This document shows positions 1 to 13,706 of a stretch of DNA of 64,000 bases, in pieces. How positions within the stretch are numbered: the stretch's first letter is position 1; each line of letters starts with the position of its first letter. The DNA is taken from the NCBI GenBank assembly GCA_965153355.1, contig OZ231128.1, forward strand, positions 23,374,001 to 23,438,000. Reading direction: 5' to 3'. The notes below the pieces were generated by a model, which saw only the letters and a program-made list of their open reading frames with translations, did not search any database and had not been told where the DNA came from. Origin of the DNA: Flaccisagitta enflata (lineage: Eukaryota; Chaetognatha; Sagittoidea; Aphragmophora). The position numbers and the translations under genes were made by a program.

Positions 1-552
1 AGACACAGAGGCTCAGAGCCTTCTAAGCCAGTGCGATGACGCACCCAAAAAGTATCACAATTGTTTTATTCATTTCGCTCTATCCTCGCGGAGGGGTGCA
101 CAGACGCGCACAACCCCCCTTGACACCTCCTTCCATACGCACACGAAAACAGGGGCGGAAATGCGCGTTTTTACACTTTTCGACCTTTCTTTTTTGCACC
201 ATCTCAAATTCTCAAGTCGCTTAACACGTCTGAGCATGTCTTAGCATATTTTTACTGCGAATTTTTTGTCTCTAGATCTTTGTTTCGTTTTCCTTTATTC
301 CTTTCATTCATTTATTTTCCCTCATACACTTCTAGAAATCAGCCTTCCAATTACAACGACAGAGCTCAACCGCCTCTCATTCCTTCCTTTCTTTTATAGC
401 CCGTTCTTCCCCTTCTCATTTTTTCCACGCACGAAATTTCGTCATTTGTCATTTTGTTTAAGAATTTCGTCTTCAGTTTTCCTTCGCGCGTCACTAGGAA
501 GACGTTATTTCTTTGTTACCACAATAGAGGGACCCACCAGCAAGAGGCAGCG
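1..552. other. Left edge; no gene recognised
   Basis: T-rich unique sequence. Positions 80-200 hold an inverted, diverged family-C fragment (AAATGCGCGTTTTTACACTT and TTCGACC matching the complement of 11580-11610). Confidence 0.4.
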
Positions 553-780
<228 letters not shown>

Positions 781-1244
781 AAATCCATCTCTCTTTTCCG
801 TTTTCGTTTTTGTTTTTGGCTTTGTATTCATTATTTTTTTGTGGGGGGGAGGGGGGAGGGAGGGGGGGCCAATACTAGGGCACAGAACGAAACAGTTTTG
901 ATAAAGCAGAGGGAGAAACAGACGGACACAGACTGACACAGACACAGAAAAAGCCTTCGATACTGAGGCAGAAAGCGTGTTGACGTACATGAATACACAA
1001 CTGAATGGCCAATAATTTGAATTTTTCAGTCACGTGTATATTAGAGAGCAGTAGAGAGAAGACGGAGAGGGGGGGGGGGAGATGGGAGAATAAGAAGCAG
1101 TTACTGTACTCTGTTTTCTGCTGACGTGAATATGAACAGCCTCATGACGTGGTGATGACATGTAAATTCATGATTGTTCCATTTCCAGCACGAATATAGT
1201 TTTGGTTACTCAGCTCAGAAACTCAATTTTCTTTCTTTCTATTG

Positions 1245-2215
<971 letters not shown>

Positions 2216-2446
2216 ACGGACTTGTGACTCTATGATAGGCTTTGTCCGTCTGTCCGTCCATTGGTTCGTGGATATAAAGACGCGCTTGTGATATGATTTA
2301 AGGTACTGTATGTCTGTGTAAGGAGAGGTGTAAGAGGGGTGTGGAACGGGGTTTCATGCCGACTCGTCCCACAAGTCCCGTCCTTTCACGCGTCACCCCT
2401 CCTGTATTTCTTTTCTCCTCTATTTTTTCTTACTTTCCTCCTCTTT

Positions 2447-2695
2447 TTTCGCGACTCTATAAGAGGCTTTCTGCGTCCGTCACACCACTGTACTGGTCCA
2501 TCAACTTGCATGTCCGTCGTTCGTCGGATCATGACGCTCGAGTTGGAATGTGTGAAAACCAGCATTCAACTAGAGGTGCCACGGTTGAGATTGTTTATGT
2601 ATATGTGTGATAGAGGGGACTGGAAGGGGGATGAATACCCCTTACCACCCGCCCATGATGATATTGTTACCTCGCGTAACTTGGGCAGTGGGCAC
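2447..2695 (+). mobile_element. Family-C copy (A-related)
   Basis: CGCGACTCTATAAGAGGCTT and CTGCGTCCGTC open. TACCTCGCGTAACTTGGGC closes. It has the same layout as 11487-11735. The three overlapping ORFs here are not supported. Confidence 0.5.
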
Positions 2696-3854
<1,159 letters not shown>

Positions 3855-4011
3855 CCTTGCCCACGGTCCATAAAATCATCCAATTAGTCAAGGATCTGCT
3901 TTTTAAAGTCTGGGCGACCTTTTTCGCTCAATCGGATTCACCTCATATCACATTCTCAAGCTTAGATTTAATCTTACTTCTGCCGTTTCTTCATTTCTTT
4001 TTTTTTTCTGT

Positions 4012-4663
<652 letters not shown>

Positions 4664-4788
4664 CGTGACTTGATTGGTGATAATTTTGACGTTGGTTTCC
4701 GAATAAACACCACGACGAGCTCCAAGGACTCACATTCCCAGACAAAATCAAAATTAAATATCAAGAAGTAATATTTCCAATATCCATT

Positions 4789-5640
4789 CACTGTTCTGTA
4801 TCTTCACCTTGATGTTTAAACGAGGAGAACTGCCACTTTTATGACGGTTTCTAGTGGTCCAGCCCATGTATAATCCATGGCAAATGAGTGCAAAAAAATT
4901 CCTGGGGCGCTTTTTGAAATATTCACATTTTTTACCTTCATGAGGTACAGGTCATTGAACTTTCCCATATTTTGGACAAGCAACCTTGTTTTGCTTGTAA
5001 CTTTTGAACAAATCGAGCTAGAAATGCCAGATTGGTCCCATTTTGAAGATCTCTTCAAGATCTTTCCAACTGTCACCAATTTTTTGTAAATCCGTTCAAA
5101 AATAATTGAGATATAACCTGTCAAACATGAGCAATTTTATGGGGATTTTGGACAATTATCTTGGTTATGGAATTTTTCCCATTTTTGGGACAATTTACTT
5201 GTTTTGCTCGTAACTTTTGAACGAATAAAGCTAGAAATGCCAGATTGGTCGCATTTTAAAGATTTTTTGAAGCTCTTTCAAACCGTCACAAATTTTTAGT
5301 GAATCCGTTAAAAAATGGCCGAGTTATGACTGGTCAAACAGGAACAATATCATTGTGATTTGGAACGATTTTCCCATCACCTTTTTCACAGTCTTAATAT
5401 GTATGTCGGTCCATCTGTTGGCCTGTGTGTCTGTCAATTGGCCTTTCAATCAGTGATCCTTATCACAAGTAAAGACTCAATGCTTTGATTATGGCCTCAC
5501 TGCTACACTATAAGAACATGGGCTTCAGGATTGAAATCTAGTGATTTAGTAAGGGAAAGCAGGGCAGCACTAGCTGCCCTTAATGGTTTGAAGTTCTTTA
5601 GAACACAGGGGGGCTTTAGCTTGTTCTGGACTAACGGTTT
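4789..5640 (+). repeat. Left arm of the 6.2 kb palindrome, with internal ~205-bp tandem duplication
   Basis: It matches the complement of 10085-10974. Within the arm, 4965-5140 and 5175-5345 are diverged direct copies: both contain GAGCTAGAAATGCCAGATTG-like text and a TAACTTTTGAAC box. The short ORFs here (for example 4877-5089) mirror each other between the arms and are not genes. Confidence 0.8.
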
Positions 5641-6330
5641 TTGGGCAGCGGCCCTGAAGGGGACGAAGTCCTGTAGAACACAGGGGGACTTTCGTTTGTT
5701 CGTCCGTTTGTTCGTCCCCCCCTGGCCCCCTCATCAGGCCTTTCAGGCCTCAAATCTGGCCTCTGAAACCTCAAATCTGGCCTCTCAGGCCTCAAATTCA
5801 GCCTCTCAGGCTTCAAATCCAACCTCTCAGGCCTCAAACCTGGCCTCTCAGGCCTCAAATTAGGCTTCTCAGGCCTCAAATCCAAATTCTCAGGCCTCAA
5901 ACCTGGCCTCTCAGGCCTCCAATTAGGCCTCTCAGGCCTCAAATTAGGCCTCTCAGGCCTCAAATTAGGCCTCTCAGACCTCAAATTAGGCCTCTCAGGC
6001 CTCAAATCAGCTATCTAAGCCTCAATTTATTGCTCTCAGTCCTCTGACCTTTATAGCCTTAATCCAGCTCTCTCAAGCCTCCAGTCAGCCCTCTCAAGCT
6101 TCCGATTGGCATTCTCAGGCCTCACATCAGCCTTCTTAGACCTCAGTTTAGGCTCTTGAAGGCCTTCAGTCAGCCCCCTATAGCATCTCATCCACTTCTT
6201 CAGGCAGGACGAACGAAAGTCCCCCCGTGTTCTACAGGACTTCGTCCCCTTTGGGGTCGCTGCCCTGCTTCCCCTCACTACAATTCACAATCACTCAAAG
6301 CAGGGCAACGGGTATCGCTGACCACATACC
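5637..6330 (+). repeat. Family-B repeat with GGCCTCAAAT minisatellite
   Basis: Starts GGGCAGCGGCCCTGAAGGGG, then ACGAAGTCCTGTAGAACACA. Next come some 20 units of about 20 bp based on CTCTCAGGCCTCAAATTAGG. The opening block then returns in inverted form (6206-6262). It ends with GCAGGGCAACGGGTATCGCT and GACCACAT. Confidence 0.8.
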
Positions 6331-6815
6331 ATCTTGGCCATAAATATACGGACAGGTTCAAAGTGTCATAACTCGCCTAATTTTAATCGCAGTGAGATGA
6401 TTTTTTTTTTCAAAATTTGTATCTTTGAAAAATCTATCAAATGAGACCAAGCTGGTTCCTGTATTTTTATTCGTTTAGAAATGAGAGCCAAATGAATGAA
6501 ACATTTGCCTTTTGCAAGTATGGTTATGCAAATTTTTCTTAGCCTATGGAGGATGGTGCACTGGCACACTGCGCAAAATATACTGTAAGATCAACGAGTT
6601 AAGCTTGTCTAGGGTTAGCCCACATCAATTTGGATCTCAATCCAATTGAGAACTCAAAAATTCAAATGGAAAACCTGCAGAAACAGGGGTAAACAACAAG
6701 CAAAGCAGGGCTGAAATAAATCGCATAAATGGTTTGAGACACCATCACTCCAGAACACCTCCAGTCTCTCTACGAGTCAATGCCAAAGTGAACACAGGCA
6801 GTGGTGGATGCCCAA

Positions 6816-8265
6816 TTGACGGTATGTTTTCCCCCTCATGTGCTCAAAACCCATGTACCCGATCGTTTTTGATTACTTTTATAATATTACTACCTAGAAC
6901 TAAAGAGATTTGGGATTTTTGATCCATTTTAGGGACCGCGAGTTCCATTTATTTATCACCACTCCAAGGTGGTTGTGGTGAAAATGTTGAAATTTGGTCA
7001 ATTTGGGCTCAAAATTGGGCCACTTTAATTTGGAAATTTGACCCAAAATCTGTGAGATTATGAAACTAAAGCTCAAGAGCTAACCAGTGGTGCAATCCGC
7101 ATGTTGCCATCATTTTTTGTTAAGATTTGAGAGCTTTTCAAAGATGGAAGGGTATTAGGGTTATTTTACCATTTGAATTTGGTGGTCAATTTTGACATTT
7201 TTGACATTTTTTGTTATATCTCCACTTTGGATAGACAAATCTGGATGAAATTGGTGACCATATTGAAGAGTTTTTGATGGTCTAACTGAATCTGGTAGAA
7301 TTTTTGATCAATAATGACCCTCAAAATTTTTGGGAGACTCTAGAAGCAGGTGCTAAAAAGTGATTTTTTTTTCCATTTTGGCTACTTTGGTCAAAAAATT
7401 TGGGCACTTCTGAGATAGAAAATGACAAAAAATCAGTGGGCAAATTAAACTACTGTTCAAGATCTAACAAATGGTGCAATCGACATGTCGATATGTTGAA
7501 GCATATAGATTTGGCAGAGCTTTTAGGCTCATAATGACCAAAAAATGTCATTTTATTATACCCACTGATCTTTGAAGCTTTGCCAACACTATATGCTTTA
7601 ACCTATTGACATGCCGATTGCACCATTGGTTAGATCTTGAACAGTAGTTTAATTTGCCCACTGATTTTTTGTCATTTTCTATGTCAGAAGTGCCTAAATT
7701 TTTTGACCAAAGTAGCCAAAATGGCAAAAAAAATCACTTTTTAGCACCTGCTTGTAGAGTCTCCCAAAAATTTTGAGGGTCATATCAATCCAAAATTTTA
7801 CCAGATTCATCTAGAGTATCAAAAATTCTTCAATTTGGTCACCAATTTCATCCAGATTTGTCCATCCAAAGCGGAAAAATATCAAAAATTGTAAAAAATG
7901 TCAATTGACTACCAAATTCAATTGGTAAAATAACCCTCATACCCTTCCATCTTTGAAAAGCTCTCAAATCTTAACAAAAAATGATAGCAACATGCGGATT
8001 GCACCACTGGTTGAGCTTCATAATCTCACAGATTTTGGGTCAAATTTCCAAACCAAAGTGGCCCGACTTTTAGCCCAAAGTGACCAAATTTCAACATTTT
8101 CACCACAACCACCTTGGAGTGGTGATAAATAAATGAAACTCGCGGTCCCTAAAATGGATCAAAAATCCCAAATCTCTTTAGTTCTAGGTAGTAATATTAT
8201 AAAAATAATCAAAAACGATCGGGTACATGGATTTTGAGCACGTGAGGGGGAAAACATACCGTCAA
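6816..8265. mobile_element. Nested 1.45 kb palindrome inside the larger element
   Basis: Arms 6816-7523 and 7571-8265 are diverged reverse complements: TTGACGGTATG at the left end, CATACCGTCAA at the right. The unpaired centre is about 47 bp (7524-7570). A short outer pairing continues at about 6336-6358 and 8349-8383 (CCATAAATATACGGACAG). No ORF over 70 codons is found. Confidence 0.75.
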
Positions 8266-8387
8266 ATGCCCAACATGGTCATACTAAATGTTAGATGCAG
8301 TCTGATATATTTGCTGCGCATCTTTAGTCAGTAAATCAACTTATAAACCTACTGTCCGTATATTTATGGCCAAGATGGTATTGCCCT

Positions 8388-8895
8388 TGTAGTCCTGTAG
8401 AACAGGGGGACTTTTCTTCGTCCATCCTTCATCTGTTCCCTCAGGCCCTCTCAGGCCTAAAATCTACCCTCTCAGGCCTGAAATCTGCTCTCTCAGGCCT
8501 TGAATCTGGGAGAGCAGATTTCAGGCCTGAAATCTGCTCTCTCAGGCCTTGAATCTGGGAGAGCAGATTTCAGGCCTGAAATCTGCTCTCTCAGGCCTTG
8601 AATCTGGGAGAGCAGATTTCAGGCCTGAGAGGACAGATTGAAGCCCTGCAATTTTAGGCCTTAGAGGGCATATTTAGGGCATATTTAGGGTTTGAGAGGA
8701 CAGATTCAAGGCCTGCGAGAGCAGATTTCAGGTCTGAGAGAGCCTGGGGGATGAATGGAAGGACAGACAAACAAAAGTCCCCCTGTGTTCTACAGGACTT
8801 CGTCCCCTTTGGGGCCGCTGCCCCGCTTCCTCGCACTCTAATTGACAATTACGCAAAGCAGGGCAACGGGTATCGCTGAGCACATTTTGCCCTTG
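8388..8895 (+). repeat. Family-B repeat with palindromic 52-bp tandem units
   Basis: Same ends as the copy at 5637-6330 (GTCCTGTAGAACAGGGGGAC and GGGCAACGGGTATCGCTGA). The middle (8490-8632) has about three head-to-tail units. Each contains a perfect palindrome centred on AGGCCT, with arms GAGAGCAGATTTC and GAAATCTGCTCTC. Confidence 0.8.
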
Positions 8896-9544
8896 GGCGA
8901 CCTATTAATCAGTAATCTTTTTGCACCATTTCTGGTCTAGGGAGGAAGGAATGGACTAGAAGAAATGCATCAGAGAAAAGCTGTCGTAAGTTCTTGGAAA
9001 CGACAATAACAAAGAAGTGGCACCCAGTTACAAGTCACAAATGTTATCTGTCATTAAAAAATAGGCTTCCCTAGCCTTGAGAAAAGTATGAATATTTGCG
9101 CAAATTAATGCTGGGACATTTTCTACATTTCTGTTACAAAATGCAAGCTAGAAAGCAAAAGGATTAGGCTTGGAAAATAGGGCTGAATTTAGCTGATTAT
9201 TTACGACAGAAAAAGCGAGATGGAATAAAAACACATTTTGTCCAGCATGGTTGAATACCCTGAAAATCAAGAATTTGGGAAAAACGGACTTCTGGTCATA
9301 GATATATGGCCACCAAAACATGTGTGATTGGTCTGAAGATAGTTATGCCATGATACTGCCGCTGTAGTACACTGTCGCTTGTTGACAGTCTGATGTCACT
9401 CTTACATGTAGCAGATGTGTTATAAGCCTTTTTAACGGTATTGCCTTTCTGAAAAAATTGCGAGATGAATTGATTTGGGTTCCGCGCACAATAGTTAACA
9501 AATCCTGACAACAAATACTTTTTTTCTGTTTTTATTAATTTCTT

Positions 9545-9762
9545 TTTAGTAACATGCGCGCGACTCTACAACCCCCTTTGTCAGTCCATCTGTCCGTCTG
9601 TCAGTCAGTTGGTCGGTCTGTTGGTCTGTCGGTCGGTTGCTCCCCATTTTACTTTTTTTATGAATTTTTTTCTTTGACCCCAAAATGGTCTAGTGACCTA
9701 AACTATGGCCCCTGCCCACCTGCACGTGACTTTGGTAGCCATGTATCTGGCCTTGTTTTATC
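9545..9762 (+). mobile_element. Helitron-like family A copy
   Basis: Begins TTTTTAGTAACATGCGCGCGACTC, followed by a degenerate GGTC/GTCT array. The tail CCCCTGCCCACCTGCACGTG then leads to ATCTGGCCTTGTTTTA. The hairpin end is degraded. Confidence 0.7.
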
Positions 9763-9849
9763 ACAAATCTTGCTTAGAATACTTTTCAAACCAATCTTGC
9801 TAGTCGTGGTAAATTTGATAATGCAGCTACTCAGTTGTTTTTGTGTTTT

Positions 9850-10084
9850 ATGTAAGGCCCTAATCTCAGCCTTAAAGCCCAATTTTTAGCCTTGCTGCCA
9901 AATTTCTAGCCTCGAGACCCAAATTCAAGCCTCAAGGCCCAATCCCCTGCCTTGAGACCCAAATTCCAGCCCCAGGGCCCAAATTCCAGCCTTCTGGCCC
10001 ATATTTCATTCCCATATTCCGGGTCTAGGGCCCAAGTTTCAACCCAAAAGCCCAAATCCCCAAAGCATTTACACCATCAAAAAC
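9850..10084 (+). repeat. Minisatellite of CAAGGCCCAAATTCCAGCCT-type units
   Basis: About ten units of 20-22 bp with the pattern GCCTNNNGGCCCAAATTCNA. Similar arrays occur at 17455-17600, 62875-62990 and 63840-64000. It lies just inside the right arm of the large palindrome. Confidence 0.7.
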
Positions 10085-10974
10085 CGTTAGTCCACAACAA
10101 GCTAAAGCCCCCCTGTGTTCTAAAGAACTTCAAACCATTAAGGGCAGCTGGTGCTGCCCTGCTTCCTCTTACCAAAACACTAGATTTCAATCCTGAAGCC
10201 CATGTTCTTATAGTGTAGCAGTGAGGCCATAATCAAGGCCTTGAGTATTTACTTGTGATAAGGATCACTGATTGAAAGGCCAATTGACAGACACACAGGC
10301 CAACAGATGGATCGACATACATATTAAGACTCCTATGCAGATTTTAGGAGCCAAGGAGGTATCTAAATCAGACTGTGAAAAAGGTGGTGGGAAAATCGTT
10401 TCAAATCACAATGATATTGTTCTTGTTTGACCAGTCATAACTCGGCCATTTTTTAACGGATTCACTAAAAATTTGTGACGGTTTGAAAGAGCTTCAAAAA
10501 ATCTTTAAAATGCGACCAATCTGGCATTTCTAGCTTTATTCGTTCAAAAGTTACGAGCAAAACAAGCAAATTGTCCTAAAAATGGGAAAAATTCCATAAC
10601 CAATATTATTGTCCAAAATCCCTATAAAATTGCTCATGTTTGACAGGTTATATCTCAATTATTTTTGAACGGATTTACAAAAAATTGGTGACAGTTGGAA
10701 AGATCTTGAAGAGATCTTCAAAATGGGACCAATCTGGCATTTCTAGCTCAATTCGTTCAAAAGTTACAAGCAAAACAAGGTTGCTTGTCCAAAATATGGG
10801 AAAGTTCAATGACCTGTACCTCATGAAGGTAAAAAATGTGAATATTTCAAAAAGCGCCCAGGAATTTTTTTGCACTCATTTGCCATGGATTATACATGGG
10901 CTGGACCACTAGAAACCGTCATAAAAGTGGCAGTTCTCCTAGTTTAAACATCAAGGTGAAGATACAGAACAGTG
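10085..10974 (-). repeat. Right arm of the 6.2 kb palindrome
   Basis: It is the reverse complement of the left arm, from AAACCGTTAGTCCA near 10084 through to CAGAACAGTG at 10974. It keeps the same duplicated substructure. Confidence 0.8.
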
Positions 10975-11015
10975 CATTGCTACTCACACCCTCAGTCTTA
11001 ATGCGTATTTGTCTG

Positions 11016-11336
11016 TTTCTTCTTCTTCTTTTTCTTTTTCTTTTTCTTTTTCTTTTTCTTTTTCTTTTTCTTTTTCTTTTTCTTTTTCTTTTTCTTTTTC
11101 CTCTTCTTTTTCTTCTTCTTCTTCTTCTTCTTCTTCTTCTTCTTCTTCTTCTTCTTCTTCTTCTTCATCTTCTTCTTCTTCCTCTTCTTCTTCTTTATTT
11201 CAAGTGTTCGTCTTCTTCTTCTTCTTCTTCTTCTTCTTCTTCTTCTTCTTCTTCTTCTTCTTCTTCTTCTTCTTCTTCTTCTTCTTCTTCTTCTTCTTCT
11301 TCATCTTCTTCTTCTACTTCATCTTCTTCTTCTTTA
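11016..11336 (+). repeat. (CTTTTT)n then (CTT)n array, duplicated
   Basis: A hexamer TTTTTC block at 11029-11098, then CTT repeats. The ending CTTCTTCTTTATTTCAAGT occurs twice (about 11190 and 11325), so a CTT block with its tail was duplicated. Confidence 0.95.
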
Positions 11337-11486
11337 TTTCAAGTATTCTCCAAGTTTTGGCGGCCACCGATCTCATCCCCAACCCAACACAAGTGACCTT
11401 ACCCGATTTGCCTCACCTTGCCTGATGGACATCTACTTTCAAGTCCAATCCATCTTTTCATGCGTTTCTGTTTTTTGCTTTTTTAG

Positions 11487-11735
11487 TCACGGACTCGCGA
11501 CTCTATAAGAGACTTGGTCCGTCCATCCATTCATCCTCGGTCCGTCTGTCCGTCTGTCCATCCGTGGATTTGCAACGCACAAGTCGAAAAGTGTGGAACG
11601 CGCATTTTAGATGCTGTAGTTATGATTGTGTTTTGGTATACGTGTGTGGAAATGGGGAGGGGGGAGGGGTTGTGCGCCCATGCCCACCTCGCGACGATAT
11701 TTTAACCCCCGGTTACTTGTTTTCCTTTACCCCCC
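11487..11735 (+). mobile_element. Family-C copy (A-related, TTACTTGTT end)
   Basis: Opens TTAGTCACGGACTCGCGACT, then CTATAAGAGACTTGGTCCGTCC. It ends in CCACCTCGCGACGATATTTT and AACCCCCGGTTACTTGTT. A related copy lies at 2447-2695, and fragments at about 80-200 (inverted) and 52605-52680. Confidence 0.6.
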
Positions 11736-11742
11736 AAAAAAA

Positions 11743-12002
11743 AACAAGGCCGGATACACGGCTACCCCAGTCGCGTGCGGGTGGGCAGGGGCCATATTTG
11801 AAGTCACTTGATCATTTGGGTAGGAGCAGTGAGGCCAAAGACCGCAAAAACCCAAAAAAAGTAAAGTGTGATGGACGGACGGACGGACGGACGGACGGAC
11901 GGACGGACGGACGGACGGACGGACGGACGGACGGACGGACGGACGGACGGACGGACGGACCGACAAAGCGGGGTGTAGAGTCGCGTAGCACGCGACTAAA
12001 AA
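11743..12002 (-). mobile_element. Helitron-like family A, well preserved copy
   Basis: Reads AACAAGGCCGGATACACGGC, CCCAGTCGCGTGCGGGTGGG, then (GGAC)n at 11875-11960, then ACAAAGCGGGGTGTAG. The terminal hairpin AGTCGCGT-AGC-ACGCGACT (11979-11997) is followed at once by AAAAA. It has no coding capacity. It truncates the gag-like remnant on its right. Confidence 0.8.
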
Positions 12003-12074
12003 TAGATAAATAATAAGAAGGGCCCTCTCTGTTTCTGTCTGCTTCTTTCACTGTCTGTCTGTTTCTGTCGGCCT

Positions 12075-12602
12075 CTATCTGCCAGGCTCGGTCTTGGTCT
12101 CTGTTTGTCTGTCTGTCTGTCTGTCTCTTTCAGCTAGCGATTCCGCAGTGTGACCAAGGTCAATTGCCTGCTGGTAATTCCTCGGCAGTGCTAAGCGGAA
12201 CTCATGGTAGTAGTCCGCCTCCCGTGGCCGATCTTCGTACCTGTCTATGGTGCGCTTGACTCTTGCGGCGAGGGCGTGGAAGTTCTCGCGGCCATCCCAA
12301 GTAATCCTTTTGCGCCCTGAGCGCCAGTTGTACTTGTCTTGTGGCGTAATGAGTAGCCCCTTGAATTCCTTCTTCAGCTCTGCCCAATTGTCCTTGTTGA
12401 CAGCGCCACTCAATAACAGCCGTGTTCCATCATCCAGTTTCATCGGGAGCCACGCGAGGTAAAGTTTCTTTAGCCTTGCCTCATCCTGACAGTTCGTCGC
12501 CAACTCCACCGCTTTCTCGAAGCGCGTAAGCCACTCCTCAAGGTCATGATAGTCCGGTCGGAAATCCTCTATCGGGATATAGCTCGCTCCTCTTTCCGCC
12601 AT
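12075..12602 (-). CDS. Gag-capsid-like ORF of a retroelement remnant
   Basis: The 175-residue ORF starts MAERGASYIPIEDFRPDYHD. It contains LEEWLTRFEKAVELA, LYLAWLPMKLDDGTRLLLSG, WAELKKEFKGLLI, ENFHALAARVKRTIDRYE and YYHEFRLALPRNYQQAIDLG. This helical pattern is what Gag capsid regions of Ty3/gypsy-like LTR retrotransposons look like; the family call is by pattern, not by search. The last 17 or so residues are translated from a (CTGT)n microsatellite, so the true C-terminus and any zinc knuckle are missing. It lies 246 bp downstream (in its own direction) of another long ORF. No protease, RT or integrase follows: a family-A Helitron-like copy begins at 12002. Confidence 0.6.
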   Translation of the reverse strand: MAERGASYIPIEDFRPDYHDLEEWLTRFEKAVELATNCQDEARLKKLYLAWLPMKLDDGTRLLLSGAVNKDNWAELKKEFKGLLITPQDKYNWRSGRKRITWDGRENFHALAARVKRTIDRYEDRPREADYYHEFRLALPRNYQQAIDLGHTAESLAERDRQTDRQTETKTEPGR

Positions 12603-12848
12603 TGTTGTAATAGAAGTATGGGGAATTAACCCCCGCCTGCTGCCAGTAGATCCTTGCTGACAGGGTGTTCAAGACTACGTGAATAGACTCAACACCTAGA
12701 CAGGGCTAAAACACAAGGAGTAATGAACAATGGTAAACAGAATACGTCAATATATGCAGATATACGTCAATATACACTACAAGTTAAAACTGCGGCTAAA
12801 CTTACTAAAACAAGTATATATACACGGGTCCCATCAGTGATCCCGAGA

Positions 12849-13706
12849 TTACAAGCGTTCCCACAGGTCGTAGAGGACGGCGAAGTCTGCTTCAAAGATG
12901 GAACGGAAGTGTGCTCCTGCTGGTTCGTTGAAGGCAAAGGTCCACATGCGCGATGCTTCGAGTTCCGTCTCGACAACTCTTTCCCGTTGGAGGCGGGCGA
13001 CCAGTTGGCGCCTAGCGGCTCTTGCGTTGAGTCCCGGAGAGGTTTCTCTAATCCTGACAACTGCAATCACCAAGGCACGTTTTATATCCGTCCTAGCGCC
13101 GACCAGGCAAAACCCTAGTCTGGTCCTAGTCTCGTCGATGTACAGGGGGCGTTCCGCAAACCTGCTCCAATCAACCTCACCTCCTGTAGCGGCTATGGCG
13201 ATTGCCGCTGCAAACTCGTCCTGCTGTTCGTCGACGCCTCCAACCGCGCCTTCTACCGCAGCTTCCAAATTCGCTACCCACTGGTTGAAATCGTCTTCTG
13301 GCGGTGGTGCCAACGGTCTCGGCGGTGATGGCGGCGCAGGGGGTTGCTCCACGAAAAGGTTGCCGATGCCGTAATCCCCGAAGCCGTTGAAGCTAGTGAG
13401 CCGAGCGTGACGCCATGATTGTCGTTCGGATCGGATGCAATATCTGCTCGTGCCAAAGAACGGTGGCGTCGTCAGTTCGTCACCCTCCGCATCGCCGAAA
13501 AGGGTTGCGAGATTAAGGCTGGATTCCTCGTAAATTGACCAGCGCAAGCGACGTTCCAGGTCTCGGTCGCGGCGGATGTTTCTCTGCTCGAAAAAATTCA
13601 CACGCCCCGGACGATTGCGAAATTCGCGGAAGAGACCTCGCACCGTGTCCTGCTCCTCGCTGCTGGAACTGCTATCACTAGAATAACGACGTCTAAAATT
13701 CATCAC
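12849..13706 (-). CDS. Unrecognised 285-residue ORF upstream of the gag-like ORF
   Basis: It starts MMNFRRRYSSDSSSSSEEQD, followed by an Arg-rich segment (RNIRRDRDLERRLRW), a Pro-rich hinge (PPAPPSPPRPLAPPPEDD), and a folded-looking region (FNQWVANLEAAVEGAVGG, RTRLGFCLVGARTDIKRA, ARRQLVARLQRERVVE) that ends AVLYDLWERL. No family is recognised. Balanced composition and higher GC than the flanks support real coding. It sits on the same strand just before the gag-like ORF and is likely part of the same element, or a structural gene preceding it. Confidence 0.5.
   Translation of the reverse strand: MMNFRRRYSSDSSSSSEEQDTVRGLFREFRNRPGRVNFFEQRNIRRDRDLERRLRWSIYEESSLNLATLFGDAEGDELTTPPFFGTSRYCIRSERQSWRHARLTSFNGFGDYGIGNLFVEQPPAPPSPPRPLAPPPEDDFNQWVANLEAAVEGAVGGVDEQQDEFAAAIAIAATGGEVDWSRFAERPLYIDETRTRLGFCLVGARTDIKRALVIAVVRIRETSPGLNARAARRQLVARLQRERVVETELEASRMWTFAFNEPAGAHFRSIFEADFAVLYDLWERL

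Larger units (their letters stand above)
4789..10974. mobile_element. 6.2 kb palindromic DNA transposon, CACTG ends, TSD CATT
   Basis: Both ends read CACTGTTCTGTATC inward (4789-4802 and complement 10961-10974). CATT flanks both sides (4785-4788 and 10975-10978). The inverted arms are long, about 850 bp on the left (to about 5640) and about 890 bp on the right (from about 10085). The right arm has about 55 extra bp near 10331-10385. CACTG ends with a 4-bp TSD fit the CMC (Chapaev-type) group. No transposase ORF is present. The interior holds a second nested palindrome and B-type minisatellite blocks. Confidence 0.75.

Noticed and set aside
5531-6278. ORFs with RPERPNL-type or SQASNLA-type repeats
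   Set aside because: All three frames of the GGCCTCAAAT minisatellite are open; no start context or conservation.
10640-10912. 90-codon ORF duplicated at 4816-5124 on the other strand
   Set aside because: The two copies are the inverted arms of one transposon. The text has no transposase features and the reading frame diverges at the ends.
12603-12729. TGTTG...AACA segment as a short LTR
   Set aside because: No second copy in the window and it lies between the two ORFs, where an LTR would not be expected.
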